In this document: positions 18,301 through 27,254 of the stretch, one piece after another
Numbering within the stretch: position 1 is the stretch's first letter
Layout of the letters: every line of letters starts with the position of its first letter
Origin: Paenibacillus doosanensis
GTDB lineage: Bacteria > Bacillota > Bacilli > Paenibacillales > NBRC-103111
Direction: 5' to 3'
DNA length: 64,000 nucleotides
NCBI RefSeq assembly: GCF_025060755.1
Contig: NZ_JANYUY010000038.1
Coordinates: 1-64,000 of the forward strand
Notes under the pieces: model-generated
Database searches by the model: none
What the model saw: the letters and a program-made list of their open reading frames with translations, nothing else
Told to the model about the DNA's origin: nothing
Made by a program: the position numbers and the translations under genes

Positions 18301-19234
18301 GACGTTTACATCCCGTTCGATGTTCAAGAAAAAGCAGTTTCAGGCGGTGCGCAACGTTCAGTTCTCCCTGGAGCGGGGGGAGGTATTGGCGATCGTCGGC
18401 GAATCGGGCAGCGGCAAGAGCACGATCGCCCGGATGCTGACGAATCTGATTCCGGCTACGGACGGCGACATTTATTACAACGGGGAGGCGCTTAGGCAAA
18501 ACCGGGATTTGCGCCGCCGCTTGCCGACCTTCGTGCAGATGATTTTCCAGGACCCGTTCGCCGCCTTGAACCCGCATCATACGATTGGCTATATTATCGG
18601 CCGCCCGATGCAGGTGCAGCGGCAGGTGAAAGGGGATACCCGCCCGCGGGTGCTGGAGCTGCTGCGCAAGGTGGGGCTTGCTCCGGCGGAGGACTTTATC
18701 GACAAGTACCCTTACCAGCTGTCGGGAGGACAGAAGCAGCGCGTCGTCATCGCCAAGGTGCTAGGACTGAATCCGAAGGTGATTATCGCCGACGAGCCGA
18801 CATCGATGCTGGACGTGTCCATCGGCGTCGACATTATGAACCTGCTGCTCGATTTAAAGGATAAAGAGGATCTGTCGCTGATTCTGATTACGCATAATTT
18901 GGGCAGTGCGCGCTATATGGCGGACCGGATCATGGTCATGTATGCCGGTCAAGTGATGGAATACGGACCGGCGGAGGAGCTGATTCAGCGCCCGCAGCAT
19001 CCGTACACGAAGCTGCTGCTGTACTCCTCTCCCGATCCGTGGAGATCCGCGGAGGAGGAGCCGGTGACGGATGTGCAGAGAGAGCCCGTCTCCGGCGCCG
19101 GCTGCAGCTTCTATCACCGCTGTCCGTCGGCCAAAGACGTGTGCCGCGCGACGCAGGTTGCGGCGGTCGAAACGGAAAGCGGGCGGAGCGTGCTCTGCCA
19201 TTTATACGCTCAAGGAGGAGGAGAAGGACGATGA
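18266..19234 (+). CDS. ABC transporter ATPase, DppF type
   Basis: Second ATP-binding subunit (322 aa). It has Walker A GESGSGKST near residue 45, signature LSGGQKQR near 152, Walker B VIIADEPTSMLD near 172, and the C-terminal GCSFYHRC motif of the OppF/DppF family. The ATG at 18266 follows AGGAGGGGG. The stop codon overlaps the ATG of the first sulfatase in an ATGA arrangement, so transporter and sulfatase are made from one message. Confidence 0.9.
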   Translation: MKSLLQVSDLGKTFTSRSMFKKKQFQAVRNVQFSLERGEVLAIVGESGSGKSTIARMLTNLIPATDGDIYYNGEALRQNRDLRRRLPTFVQMIFQDPFAALNPHHTIGYIIGRPMQVQRQVKGDTRPRVLELLRKVGLAPAEDFIDKYPYQLSGGQKQRVVIAKVLGLNPKVIIADEPTSMLDVSIGVDIMNLLLDLKDKEDLSLILITHNLGSARYMADRIMVMYAGQVMEYGPAEELIQRPQHPYTKLLLYSSPDPWRSAEEEPVTDVQREPVSGAGCSFYHRCPSAKDVCRATQVAAVETESGRSVLCHLYAQGGGEGR

Positions 19235-20553
19235 CAAAAAAACGGCCGAATTATATTATCGTGTACTGCGACGATCTGGGCTACGGCGATTTGAGCTGCT
19301 ACGGCTCTTCGCAGATGAAGACGCCGCATCTCGACCGGCTGGCCGAAGAGGGCGTCCGCTTTACGAATTGGTATTCCAATTCGCCGGTATGCTCGCCTTC
19401 GCGGGCGGCGCTGCTGACGGGCAAATATCCGGCGCGGGCCGGCGTCAGCCATATTCTCGGCGGCAGGAGAGGGACGGCCGGGCTTAAGACGTCTCTGCCT
19501 TCGCTGCCGAAGACGCTGAAGGCGGCCGGGTACCGGACGGCCTTGTTCGGCAAATGGCATCTCGGGGCCTCGGCGGAACACGGACCGAACGCGCACGGCT
19601 TCGATGAATTTTTCGGATTTCGCGCCGGCTGCATCGACTATTACTCGCATATTTTCTACTGGGAGCAGGCGGGCGGCGTGAACCCGGTGCATGATCTGTG
19701 GCATAACGAGCAGGAGGTGTGGGAGAACGGCGAGTATATGACGGAGATGATCACCGGCAAGGCGGTGGAATATATCGAGGCTTGCCCGGTGGAGGAGCCG
19801 TTCTTCCTGATGGCGGGCTACAACGCCCCGCATTACCCGATGCATGCGCCGAAGCGGTACGTCGACCGGTTTCCGGACCTGCCTCCGGACCGCAGAATAA
19901 TGGCGGCCATGATCGCCGCCGTCGACGACGGGGTCGGCGATATCGTAGCGGCGTTAAAGCGCAAGGGCGTCTATGAGGATACCGTCATCTTTTTCTCCAG
20001 CGACAACGGCCCTTCGACCGAGTCGCGCAACTGGCTGGACGGCACGGAGGATCTGTATTACGGAGGCAGCGCGGGCGTATTCCGCGGACATAAGGCGAGT
20101 CTGTTCGACGGCGGCGTGAGGGAACCGGCGATACTCAGCTATCCGGCCTTGATCGAGGGAGGAGAGACGAACGGCGAAGTGTGCGCGATGATGGATATTT
20201 TTCCGACGTTTCTGGAGCTGGCGGGCGTCTCCGGGGAAGGCTGCGGGATCGACGGAACGAGCCTTGTGCCGATGCTCGAGGGAAGCGGATCGGCGCCGGC
20301 GGGCGGAGAGCGCATGCTGTTCTGGGAGTACGGGGAGCAGCTGGCAGTACGCGAAGGCAAGTGGAAGCTGGTGCTGAACGGCAAGCTCGATTTCAGCCGG
20401 ACGGCGGCGGACGCCGTGCATTTGTCCGATGTGGAGGCGGACCCGGGCGAGCGGGTCAATCTGGCGGAGCGGCATCCGAACATCGTGCGGAGGCTGGAGC
20501 TTGCAGTGCGGCAATGGTACGACAACTTACGGGAGGAGGCTGTTCGCCCATGA
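19231..20553 (+). CDS. Sulfatase (CSPSR type)
   Basis: A 440-aa type I sulfatase. The C-x-P-x-R active-site signature is CSPSRAALLTG, with Cys54 as the residue converted to formylglycine. Metal ligands are expected at DD (14-15) and in SSDNGP around residue 255. There is no signal peptide, so it acts inside the cell, desulfating what the ABC system imports. The ATG follows GGAGGAGG. Cys-type enzymes are matured by FGE or by the radical-SAM anSME; neither is encoded in this window. It overlaps the next sulfatase gene by four bases (ATGA). Confidence 0.92.
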   Translation: MTKKRPNYIIVYCDDLGYGDLSCYGSSQMKTPHLDRLAEEGVRFTNWYSNSPVCSPSRAALLTGKYPARAGVSHILGGRRGTAGLKTSLPSLPKTLKAAGYRTALFGKWHLGASAEHGPNAHGFDEFFGFRAGCIDYYSHIFYWEQAGGVNPVHDLWHNEQEVWENGEYMTEMITGKAVEYIEACPVEEPFFLMAGYNAPHYPMHAPKRYVDRFPDLPPDRRIMAAMIAAVDDGVGDIVAALKRKGVYEDTVIFFSSDNGPSTESRNWLDGTEDLYYGGSAGVFRGHKASLFDGGVREPAILSYPALIEGGETNGEVCAMMDIFPTFLELAGVSGEGCGIDGTSLVPMLEGSGSAPAGGERMLFWEYGEQLAVREGKWKLVLNGKLDFSRTAADAVHLSDVEADPGERVNLAERHPNIVRRLELAVRQWYDNLREEAVRP

Positions 20554-22040
20554 AAGCGATTGTGATCTTGTTCGATTCCTTGAACCGACATATGCTGCCG
20601 CCTTACGGCTGCGACTGGACGCATGCGCCGAACTTCAGCCGGCTGTCGGAGCGGAGCGTGACCTTCGACAACAACTGGGTGGGCAGCATGCCGTGCATGC
20701 CGGCGCGCCGCGATTTGCTGACGGGCCGGCTTAACTTTCTGCATCGCAGCTGGGGACCGCTGGAGCCGTTCGACGACTCGATGCCCGCCATTCTGCGCAA
20801 GCAGGGGGTGCACTCTCACCTGATCAGCGATCATTATCACTATTGGGAGCCGGGAGGCGCGACGTATCACAGTCAATATACGACCTGGGATTTCGTCAGA
20901 GGCCAGGAGGGCGACCCTTGGAAAGGAGAGGTGGCGGACCCGCCGATCCCCGAGCATGTCGGAAGCTACGAAGGCTACCGCGGTCAGCTGTTCCGCCAGG
21001 ATTGGATCAACCGCAAGTATATGGCGGAGGAGGAGGCGCATCCTCAGGCCAAAACATTCACCGAGGGTATCGAGTTTATCCGGACGAACCGCGGGGAGGA
21101 CCGCTGGCTGCTGCAGATCGAGGCCTTTGACCCGCATGAGCCGTTCTTTTCGCATCAAGCCTATAAGGATTTATATCCCCATGATTACACCGGCAAACAT
21201 TTCGACTGGCCCCAGTATCAGAAGGTGAGCGAGACCAGGGAAGAAGCCGAGCATTGCAAATACGAATACGCTGCGCTGCTCAGCATGTGCGACGCTTATC
21301 TGGGCAAGGTGATGGACGCGATGGACGAATACGAGCTGTGGCGGGATACGATGCTGATCGTCACGACGGATCACGGCTTTTTGCTCGGCGAGCACGACTG
21401 GTGGGCCAAAAATATAATGCCGTTCTATAACGAAATCGCCCGGACGCCGCTGTTCGTATGGGACCCGCGCAGCGGCAGGCGCGGCGAGCGCTGCGGCGCG
21501 CTGACGCAGATGATCGACATCGCGCCGACGCTGCTCGACTACTTCGGCGCGGAGACGCCGACCGATATGCAGGGCGTGCCGCTGACCCGGGCGTGGGAAG
21601 CGGAGGCGGGAGCTGCGGCCGAGCCTGGCCGGGAGGCGGCGCTGTTCGGCATCCACGGGGCGCATGTGAATTGCACCGACGGGCGGTACGTGTACATGCG
21701 CGCGCCGGTGCGGCCGGACAACAGCCCGCTCTATAACTACACTTTGATGCCGGCGCATATGGCGTCGATGTTCAGCCCCGCGGAGCTGCAGGAGCTGGAG
21801 CTGGCCGAGCCGTTTTCTTTTACCAAAGGCGTCCGGACGCTCAAGATTAAGTCGGGAAGCTACATCCCGGCGCACCGGTTCGGCACGCTGCTCTTCGATA
21901 TTCAGACCGACCCGGAGCAGAAGCGGCCGATTCAGGACAAAGAGATCGAAGAGCGGATGACCGCGCACATGCTCCGGCTGATGAAGAGCAATGATGCGCC
22001 GCCGGAGCAGTACGAGAGGCTGGGGCTCGCGGACGGATAA
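20550..22040 (+). CDS. Second sulfatase (CMPAR type)
   Basis: A 496-aa type I sulfatase distinct from its neighbour. The active-site motif is CMPARRDLLTG with Cys49; the N-terminal metal site has a single Asp (LFDS). The later TTDHGFLLGEHDWWAKN near residue 272 resembles arylsulfatase and iduronate-2-sulfatase-like enzymes. The ATG overlaps the previous stop and has GGAGGAGG upstream. There is no signal peptide. Two unlike sulfatases behind one importer suggest a substrate sulfated at more than one position. It is the last gene of the operon. Confidence 0.9.
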   Translation: MKAIVILFDSLNRHMLPPYGCDWTHAPNFSRLSERSVTFDNNWVGSMPCMPARRDLLTGRLNFLHRSWGPLEPFDDSMPAILRKQGVHSHLISDHYHYWEPGGATYHSQYTTWDFVRGQEGDPWKGEVADPPIPEHVGSYEGYRGQLFRQDWINRKYMAEEEAHPQAKTFTEGIEFIRTNRGEDRWLLQIEAFDPHEPFFSHQAYKDLYPHDYTGKHFDWPQYQKVSETREEAEHCKYEYAALLSMCDAYLGKVMDAMDEYELWRDTMLIVTTDHGFLLGEHDWWAKNIMPFYNEIARTPLFVWDPRSGRRGERCGALTQMIDIAPTLLDYFGAETPTDMQGVPLTRAWEAEAGAAAEPGREAALFGIHGAHVNCTDGRYVYMRAPVRPDNSPLYNYTLMPAHMASMFSPAELQELELAEPFSFTKGVRTLKIKSGSYIPAHRFGTLLFDIQTDPEQKRPIQDKEIEERMTAHMLRLMKSNDAPPEQYERLGLADG

Positions 22041-22288
22041 GGCTTAAGCCGATGCTGCGGCCGGTCATGAGCGGCTTGCCGGGGCTCGCAGGCTTCGGCG
22101 GTGCGCGTACGGATGAACGGCGGGACAGAGGTTATCTCAGCTTCCGCCTGCGGATTAACTCGGCACGCGTCCGTGCTTTTGTTCGATAAATCCTTACTTT
22201 TGTGCAAACTTGACTTAGCATTCTCCATGTGTTCTTGGCTCCGGGATGATTATAATGTGAATCAAGATCACTTAAGGAGGTTGTATTC

Positions 22289-23704
22289 ATGGGTCGCCAA
22301 ATGCCAGTGCTTTTAACCGACGAGCAAATGAGAACATTCGTTACCGAAGGGTTTCTGATTCTGCAAACCGATTTTCCTGCGGAATTTCATCAGCGTTTGA
22401 CCGAACAGCTTAACCATGTGTATGAACAGGAAGGAAATCCGGGCAACAATCTGCTGCCGCGTATCCGCGAAGTGCAGAAGCTGTTCGACCATCCGGTCGT
22501 TACGGGAGCGCTCACCAGCGTTCTTGGTCCCAATTACCTGATGCATACGCACCGGCACGGCCATTTCAACGCTTCGCCGAAGGCCGGAGGCTGGCATAAA
22601 GACAGCTACTGGGGCTACAAAAAAATGCGTAACCATCATCCGTGGTGGGCGATGATCATGTACTTCCCGCAGGATACTCCGGTAGAGCTGGGACCTACGG
22701 GCGTTATGCCGGGCACGCAAAATTACGAGAGCCGCACGTTCGTCGAAGACGACGTGAAAGGCGAAGCGGTAGCCAGCGGCGGCGCAGGGACCTTCGCGCT
22801 GATTCATTACGATATATGGCATCGCTCGACTCCGAATATTCTCGGCAAGCCGCGCTATATGCTGAAGTTCGAATTTATGCGGACAGAAGCGCCTGCAGAG
22901 CCGAGCTGGGATTGTCTCGACCGCGAATGGAAAAAGCCGGTCTCCTTCAGTACGGATATTGCGCAGCATGACGACATGTGGAGAGACACCTGGAACTGGC
23001 TGTGCGGAGAGGTCGGCAGTCTGGCCGATTCGGTAGAGGCCGATGAGGCCAAGGTGCGCGAGACGGCATCGCGGCTGGAAGACGCCTTTGAGCCGACGGC
23101 GCTGAATGCGGCGTACGCGCTGGCCGGCATGGGCGATGCGGGCATCCAGGCTCTGCTGCAGGGGCTGCGCCATGACAGCGTCAACGTATCGCGCACGTCG
23201 GCGTACGGTTTGTCCGCCGCGGGAGCGGGCGCAGTGGACGGCCTGACGTCGGCGCTCTCCGACGGGCGGACGCAAACCGTCGTCCATGCCGCGTTCGCGC
23301 TCGGCGAGCTGGGACATTTTGCGGCGCCGGCCGTGCCGCAGCTGATCCGGCTGCTGGAGCCCGAGACGGACGTCGTCGTCCGCCAGACGGTAGCCGAGGC
23401 GTTGGCCATGGTCGGAACGCCTGCCGACCAAGTGGTGGACGGACTGATCCGCTGCTTGAAGGATGAGGATGTACAGGTGCGCTTCATTGCCGGACTATCG
23501 CTATGCCGTATGGGAGCGGCGGCCGACGCCGCGGTGCCGCAGCTGGAGATCGCGCTGGAGGACGAGAACCGCTACGTGCGCGGCCATGCCGCGGAAGCGC
23601 TGCATTATATCGGCACGGAAGCGGCCAAGGACGTGCTGATCGACTTCCTGCTCAAATCCCGCTGGTGCCCGACAACGACGCCGCAAAGCACGTTTTATCC
23701 GTAA
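22289..23704 (+). CDS. PhyH-type dioxygenase fused to HEAT repeats
   Basis: A 471-aa protein. Residues 1-230 match the phytanoyl-CoA dioxygenase family of Fe(II)/2-oxoglutarate oxygenases: the H-x-D pair is WHKD (His103, Asp105) and the distal His is in DIWHRS (about 178). Residues about 260-471 are alpha-helical HEAT/PBS-like repeats with recurring A..LG..G and VRQTVAEALA patterns. Such a fusion suggests hydroxylation of a bound protein or docked small molecule; the substrate is unknown. TTAAGGAGG precedes the ATG. It stands alone between the sulfatase operon and a terminator. Confidence 0.85.
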   Translation: MGRQMPVLLTDEQMRTFVTEGFLILQTDFPAEFHQRLTEQLNHVYEQEGNPGNNLLPRIREVQKLFDHPVVTGALTSVLGPNYLMHTHRHGHFNASPKAGGWHKDSYWGYKKMRNHHPWWAMIMYFPQDTPVELGPTGVMPGTQNYESRTFVEDDVKGEAVASGGAGTFALIHYDIWHRSTPNILGKPRYMLKFEFMRTEAPAEPSWDCLDREWKKPVSFSTDIAQHDDMWRDTWNWLCGEVGSLADSVEADEAKVRETASRLEDAFEPTALNAAYALAGMGDAGIQALLQGLRHDSVNVSRTSAYGLSAAGAGAVDGLTSALSDGRTQTVVHAAFALGELGHFAAPAVPQLIRLLEPETDVVVRQTVAEALAMVGTPADQVVDGLIRCLKDEDVQVRFIAGLSLCRMGAAADAAVPQLEIALEDENRYVRGHAAEALHYIGTEAAKDVLIDFLLKSRWCPTTTPQSTFYP

Positions 23705-23738
23705 AAAAACGTTTCATGACGTTCATAAGAATCGGTAA

Positions 23739-23788
23739 AAAAGCCCTCATTCCCTTAAGGCTATTCCTTAGGGGAGCGGGGGCTTTGC
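23739..23788 (+). terminator. Intrinsic terminator between PhyH-HEAT and glutamate racemase genes
   Basis: AAAAAAGCCC...CCTTAAGG pairs with CCTTAGGGGA...GGGGGCTTT. The A-run on one side and T on the other suit convergent genes and termination in both directions. Confidence 0.7.
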
Positions 23789-23804
23789 GTGCTATGAACA
23801 GCCG

Positions 23805-24575
23805 CTATTCATTCCTCAGCAGGCCGAGAGCCCGCTTCATCTTGTCCGTATACTCCGCAGATCCGCTTGAATTCAGAAATTTGATCCGACAGCTGCCGTT
23901 CAGGCTGGTCATCTCCCGTTCGGATAAAACCTGAATGAGCCGCTTGACCGTGCCGGCGCTTCCGTCCACGATTCGGATATGATCGGGCAGCAGCTCCCGA
24001 AGCAAGCTTCGGTAAAACGGATAATGCGTGCAGCCGAGCACGATCGTCCCGTAATCGTCGAGATTGAAGGGAGCGAGCTTGCCCAGGAAATAGTCGCTGA
24101 TGATCGTCTTATCGAAGCAAAGCGCTTCGCAGTATTCGACCAGCTCGGGCAAAGGAAGCGAATCCACGATATGTAAATTATCGATGCGCGAAACGAGGTC
24201 GTTGTATTTCGATTGCTTGAGCGTCAGCGGCGTGGCGAATACAAGTACCCTTTTTCCCGTCGAACGGTTCATCTCCACCGCAGGCTTCACGGCGGGTTCC
24301 ATTCCTATAATAGGAATGTCGTAGAGACCTCTCAGCTCTTGTATGGTCAGACTTGTAGCCGTATTGCAGGCGATGACGATCGCCTTGATCTCCTCATGGA
24401 TAATGGAATCTATCGAATCCAAAATATATTTCCTGACCTCGTCCTTCGGTTTGGGGCCGTAAGGAACGTGGAGCGTATCGGCAAAATAAAGAAAATCCTC
24501 ATGAGGCAGCTGATTCATCGCTTCCGATAAGACGGTCAGTCCCCCTAATCCTGAATCGAAAAATGCTATTTTCAT
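23805..24575 (-). CDS. murI: Glutamate racemase
   Basis: A 256-aa enzyme making D-glutamate for peptidoglycan. The two catalytic cysteines are visible: Cys70 in IACNTATS and Cys182 in GCTHYPF. The N-terminus has FFDSGLGGLTV. The ATG at 24575 is preferred to a longer frame because GAGGAACGGTGAG lies upstream and homologues begin at this MKI-FFDSG. Spore-formers often have two such racemases, so this may be the secondary one. Confidence 0.92.
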   Translation of the reverse strand: MKIAFFDSGLGGLTVLSEAMNQLPHEDFLYFADTLHVPYGPKPKDEVRKYILDSIDSIIHEEIKAIVIACNTATSLTIQELRGLYDIPIIGMEPAVKPAVEMNRSTGKRVLVFATPLTLKQSKYNDLVSRIDNLHIVDSLPLPELVEYCEALCFDKTIISDYFLGKLAPFNLDDYGTIVLGCTHYPFYRSLLRELLPDHIRIVDGSAGTVKRLIQVLSEREMTSLNGSCRIKFLNSSGSAEYTDKMKRALGLLRNE

Positions 24576-24603
24576 CGTACTCACCGTTCCTCTCAACAAC
24601 AAT

Positions 24604-25167
24604 TATTCGTGAATGATTCCTATATATCGGTCATCTGCAAAAATCTACCGGTCGGTTTGCACCGCCCGGGCGCGGGGCCGTCGGGGCCGGCAGTCTGCAG
24701 TATTGGTTCGATGCCTGGCGTTTAGGAGGTCCACAGCGCAAAAAGACCCCGACTATAAGGTTAACAGGTTCGCATTTCGAGTGCAAAGCAGGAATGGGAC
24801 GCCCTTGGCGGGCCTTGCACGTTCATCTGGCTTTTTCGTATCGGCAGGCCTCCGCTTTCTTTAATCCGCCGTTTTACGTTGGAGCGCAAAGCTCGTTTCG
24901 AGCTTGCCGCGTCGCCCGCGTTTCTTGCGAACGTGATATAATGATATTTACGGACCAAAGAAAGGAACCGGCGGGGATGGGCGAAGGGGAAAGCTTGCAG
25001 CGGATAGAGAAAACGGCTCCGGCCGACAACTGCGGATTTGCGGTTAGCGGATTATTCGAGTTTTTCCCCTAAGGCTATGCTACGCGCCTGATGCGACATC
25101 TTAAGTTCATTGTATTAGGGATGAGGCGCAGGGGTTCAGAGTGAAAACGAACCGGGAGGAGAAAAAG
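24604..25167. other. Intergenic gap of about 560 bases
   Basis: Nothing convincing is seen. There is an extended -10 element (TGATATAAT at about 24933) without a clear -35, and a 31-codon open frame from about 24977 without a recognisable product. No RNA family or repeat was recognised. Confidence 0.4.
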
Positions 25168-25497
25168 ATGAACATCGTAGACGTGCCGTTCGGCACCATG
25201 GATTGGAGCGCCGTAGAACCGACCGAGCATCGAGGCGAGACGGGAGAAGCCTACTGGAGAACGCTTGAGATAGGAAACATACGCGTGCGCATGGTTGAAT
25301 ATACGCCGGGGTATGTCGCCGATCATTGGTGCAGCCGCGGCCATGTTCTGCTTGTGCTGGAGGGCGAATTGACAACCGAGCTGAAGGACGGAAGGGTTTT
25401 TGTATTAAAGTCCGGCATGAGCTATCAGGTGGCGGATCAGGCGGAACCGCACCGTTCCTCGACCGAAACGGGAGCCAAGCTGTTTATCGTCGACTAG
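25168..25497 (+). CDS. Small cupin protein with DHCW motif
   Basis: A 109-aa single-domain cupin. The segment VADHWCSRGHVLLVLEGEL holds the Asp-His-Cys-Trp motif that names this small family, with a second His in the same motif. Later comes a glycine-rich turn (LKSGMSYQV). It is a compact beta-barrel that probably binds a metal; the reaction is unknown. ATG at 25168 is fixed by GGGAGGAG. It is monocistronic with its own terminator. Confidence 0.85.
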   Translation: MNIVDVPFGTMDWSAVEPTEHRGETGEAYWRTLEIGNIRVRMVEYTPGYVADHWCSRGHVLLVLEGELTTELKDGRVFVLKSGMSYQVADQAEPHRSSTETGAKLFIVD

Positions 25498-25529
25498 GCG
25501 AAGATCATGGAATAATAGCTTCGCAAGGG

Positions 25530-25567
25530 ACCCTCATGAAGCGGACAGCCGCTTTGCGAGGGTTTTT
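25530..25567 (+). terminator. Intrinsic terminator of the cupin gene
   Basis: ACCCTC...AGCGG pairs with CCGCT...GAGGGT, followed by TTTTT. Confidence 0.8.
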
Positions 25568-25673
25568 CATTGGTAACGTCATCGGGCCAAGGCTCCGCCA
25601 GAACGACCGGTCCGAAAATATGATAGAATATAGAGTATATTACTCCATATTATGGAATGCATCGGGGGTAAAG

Positions 25674-27074
25674 ATGATGGAATCACGCAAGCGCGGCAAA
25701 GCGGCTAGAGCACGCAAATCAAGACGGACCGGGCTGCTGCTGTCGGGGGTGCTCGTTGCGGCGCTCGGCGTAGGGGTTTGCTACGGTCTATGGAAGGGGC
25801 AGTATATTGCCTGGCCTATGGGAGGACATGCCGGAGGGGAGCGGCAGCAGAACGCGCAGGCACAAGCGCCGAAGTATAAACAAGCTGCCGAGTTCGAGAT
25901 GAACGATCTGGAGCACGGCTGGGTCCGGTTCGAAGACGCGGTTATGATCACTTCCGACGGAGGGATGACTTGGAAGGCGGCGGACGCCGTTCCGGAGCTT
26001 GAGCAGGCTTCCGCTGCGGATGAAGGAGATATGCGGCTGCTGCACGGGGCTAAGACGATAACGGCTCTGCAGTATCAATCCCGGGAGTATACGGTGAAGC
26101 AAGCGCAGTTTTGGACCGACCGGATCGGCTGGGCTCTCGTGAACGACGACGGTGAAGCGGGCGGCAAGCTGTTCATTACGACCGACGGCGGAGCGACGTG
26201 GAAGGCGGAAGTTACCGGAGAGGTGAAGGAAGCGCTGGAGCGGGAGAAGCTGCTGATCGAACAGCGGGCCGCGGAGGCTTCGCGCTACGCTTCGGCTGGG
26301 CAGGCCAAGCAAGCGATCGGCTCGGAATGGTACTTGATGCCAAGCTCCGTCAGCCAGGGCGATGCGGTGCTCGTTCGCCGCGATAAGCCGGGCGAAGTGG
26401 AGTGGCAGGGGAAAACCTATGCGCTGCAGCCGTCCGGAGCCGGATACTTCACTTACTTGCCCGTAGGGACAGACGTGAAGCCGGGGGATTATCCGATCGG
26501 CGATCAAACGCTTAAGGTGCTTGCCAAAAATTTTCCCAAACAGTATCTTCAGGTGACGGAAGAGCTGGACAGCATGCGGCAGGACACGAAGCGGATCGAT
26601 GCGGATCAGAAGAGAATCGATGCGGCGAGAAGCAAGTCGCAGCCCGACTTTTTGTTCACCGAGCCGTTTCTCAAGCCGATCGAAGGGATATTGACGACGC
26701 CGTACGGGCATATGCGCTATGTCAACGGCAAGCTGAGCGGCTCCCATCTGGCGCTGGATTTGGCGGCGAAGCAGGGGACGCCGATCAAGGCGACTAACGA
26801 CGGCATTGTGGCCTTGGCGGACAGCTTGTATTTGACGGGCAACTCCATTTATATCGACCACGGGATGGGGCTGTTTTCGCAATATGCCCATATGTCCGAG
26901 CTGCGCGTCAAAACGGGCGACCGCGTGAAGCGCGGCGATATTATCGGCTTGGTCGGGTCGACGGGCTTCTCGACGGGCCCTCATCTGCATTTTACGTTCT
27001 GGGCGCATAATGTGCCGGTGAATCCGGATTTGTATTTCAATACGACTCCGTTTCAATGGACGGACAAGTCTTAG
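25674..27074 (+). CDS. M23 (LytM) peptidase with Asp-box region
   Basis: A 466-aa membrane-anchored protein. A basic N-terminus is followed by one transmembrane helix (about 22-42). Two Asp-box/BNR-like motifs appear, SDGGMTW near residue 92 and TDGGATW near 168. The C-terminal M23 domain (about 335-460) keeps the zinc motifs H-x3-D (HLALD) and HLHF. It should cleave peptidoglycan cross-links or glycine-containing peptides outside the cell. GGGGG lies six bases before the ATG at 25674; a second ATG follows directly. Confidence 0.88.
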   Translation: MMESRKRGKAARARKSRRTGLLLSGVLVAALGVGVCYGLWKGQYIAWPMGGHAGGERQQNAQAQAPKYKQAAEFEMNDLEHGWVRFEDAVMITSDGGMTWKAADAVPELEQASAADEGDMRLLHGAKTITALQYQSREYTVKQAQFWTDRIGWALVNDDGEAGGKLFITTDGGATWKAEVTGEVKEALEREKLLIEQRAAEASRYASAGQAKQAIGSEWYLMPSSVSQGDAVLVRRDKPGEVEWQGKTYALQPSGAGYFTYLPVGTDVKPGDYPIGDQTLKVLAKNFPKQYLQVTEELDSMRQDTKRIDADQKRIDAARSKSQPDFLFTEPFLKPIEGILTTPYGHMRYVNGKLSGSHLALDLAAKQGTPIKATNDGIVALADSLYLTGNSIYIDHGMGLFSQYAHMSELRVKTGDRVKRGDIIGLVGSTGFSTGPHLHFTFWAHNVPVNPDLYFNTTPFQWTDKS

Positions 27075-27254
27075 CGGGCAGGACGGCCTGCCGGAGCCGG
27101 CCCGTCTGCCAGGAGCTCCGATCGGGAAAACGTCACAATGAATTCCGTATATCGTCCATGGTCAGCCAATATAAGGAAGTTCTATAATAGAACGGACTGC
27201 CTTAGCGAGTCAGTCAGATGGAGAAACATCAACTGGAGAGGAGAGCTGCATCCA

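Noticed and set aside
24794-25072. 92-codon frame in the gap before the cupin gene
   Set aside because: No ribosome site, no recognisable domain, unusual composition; the -10-like TGATATAAT alone does not support a gene.
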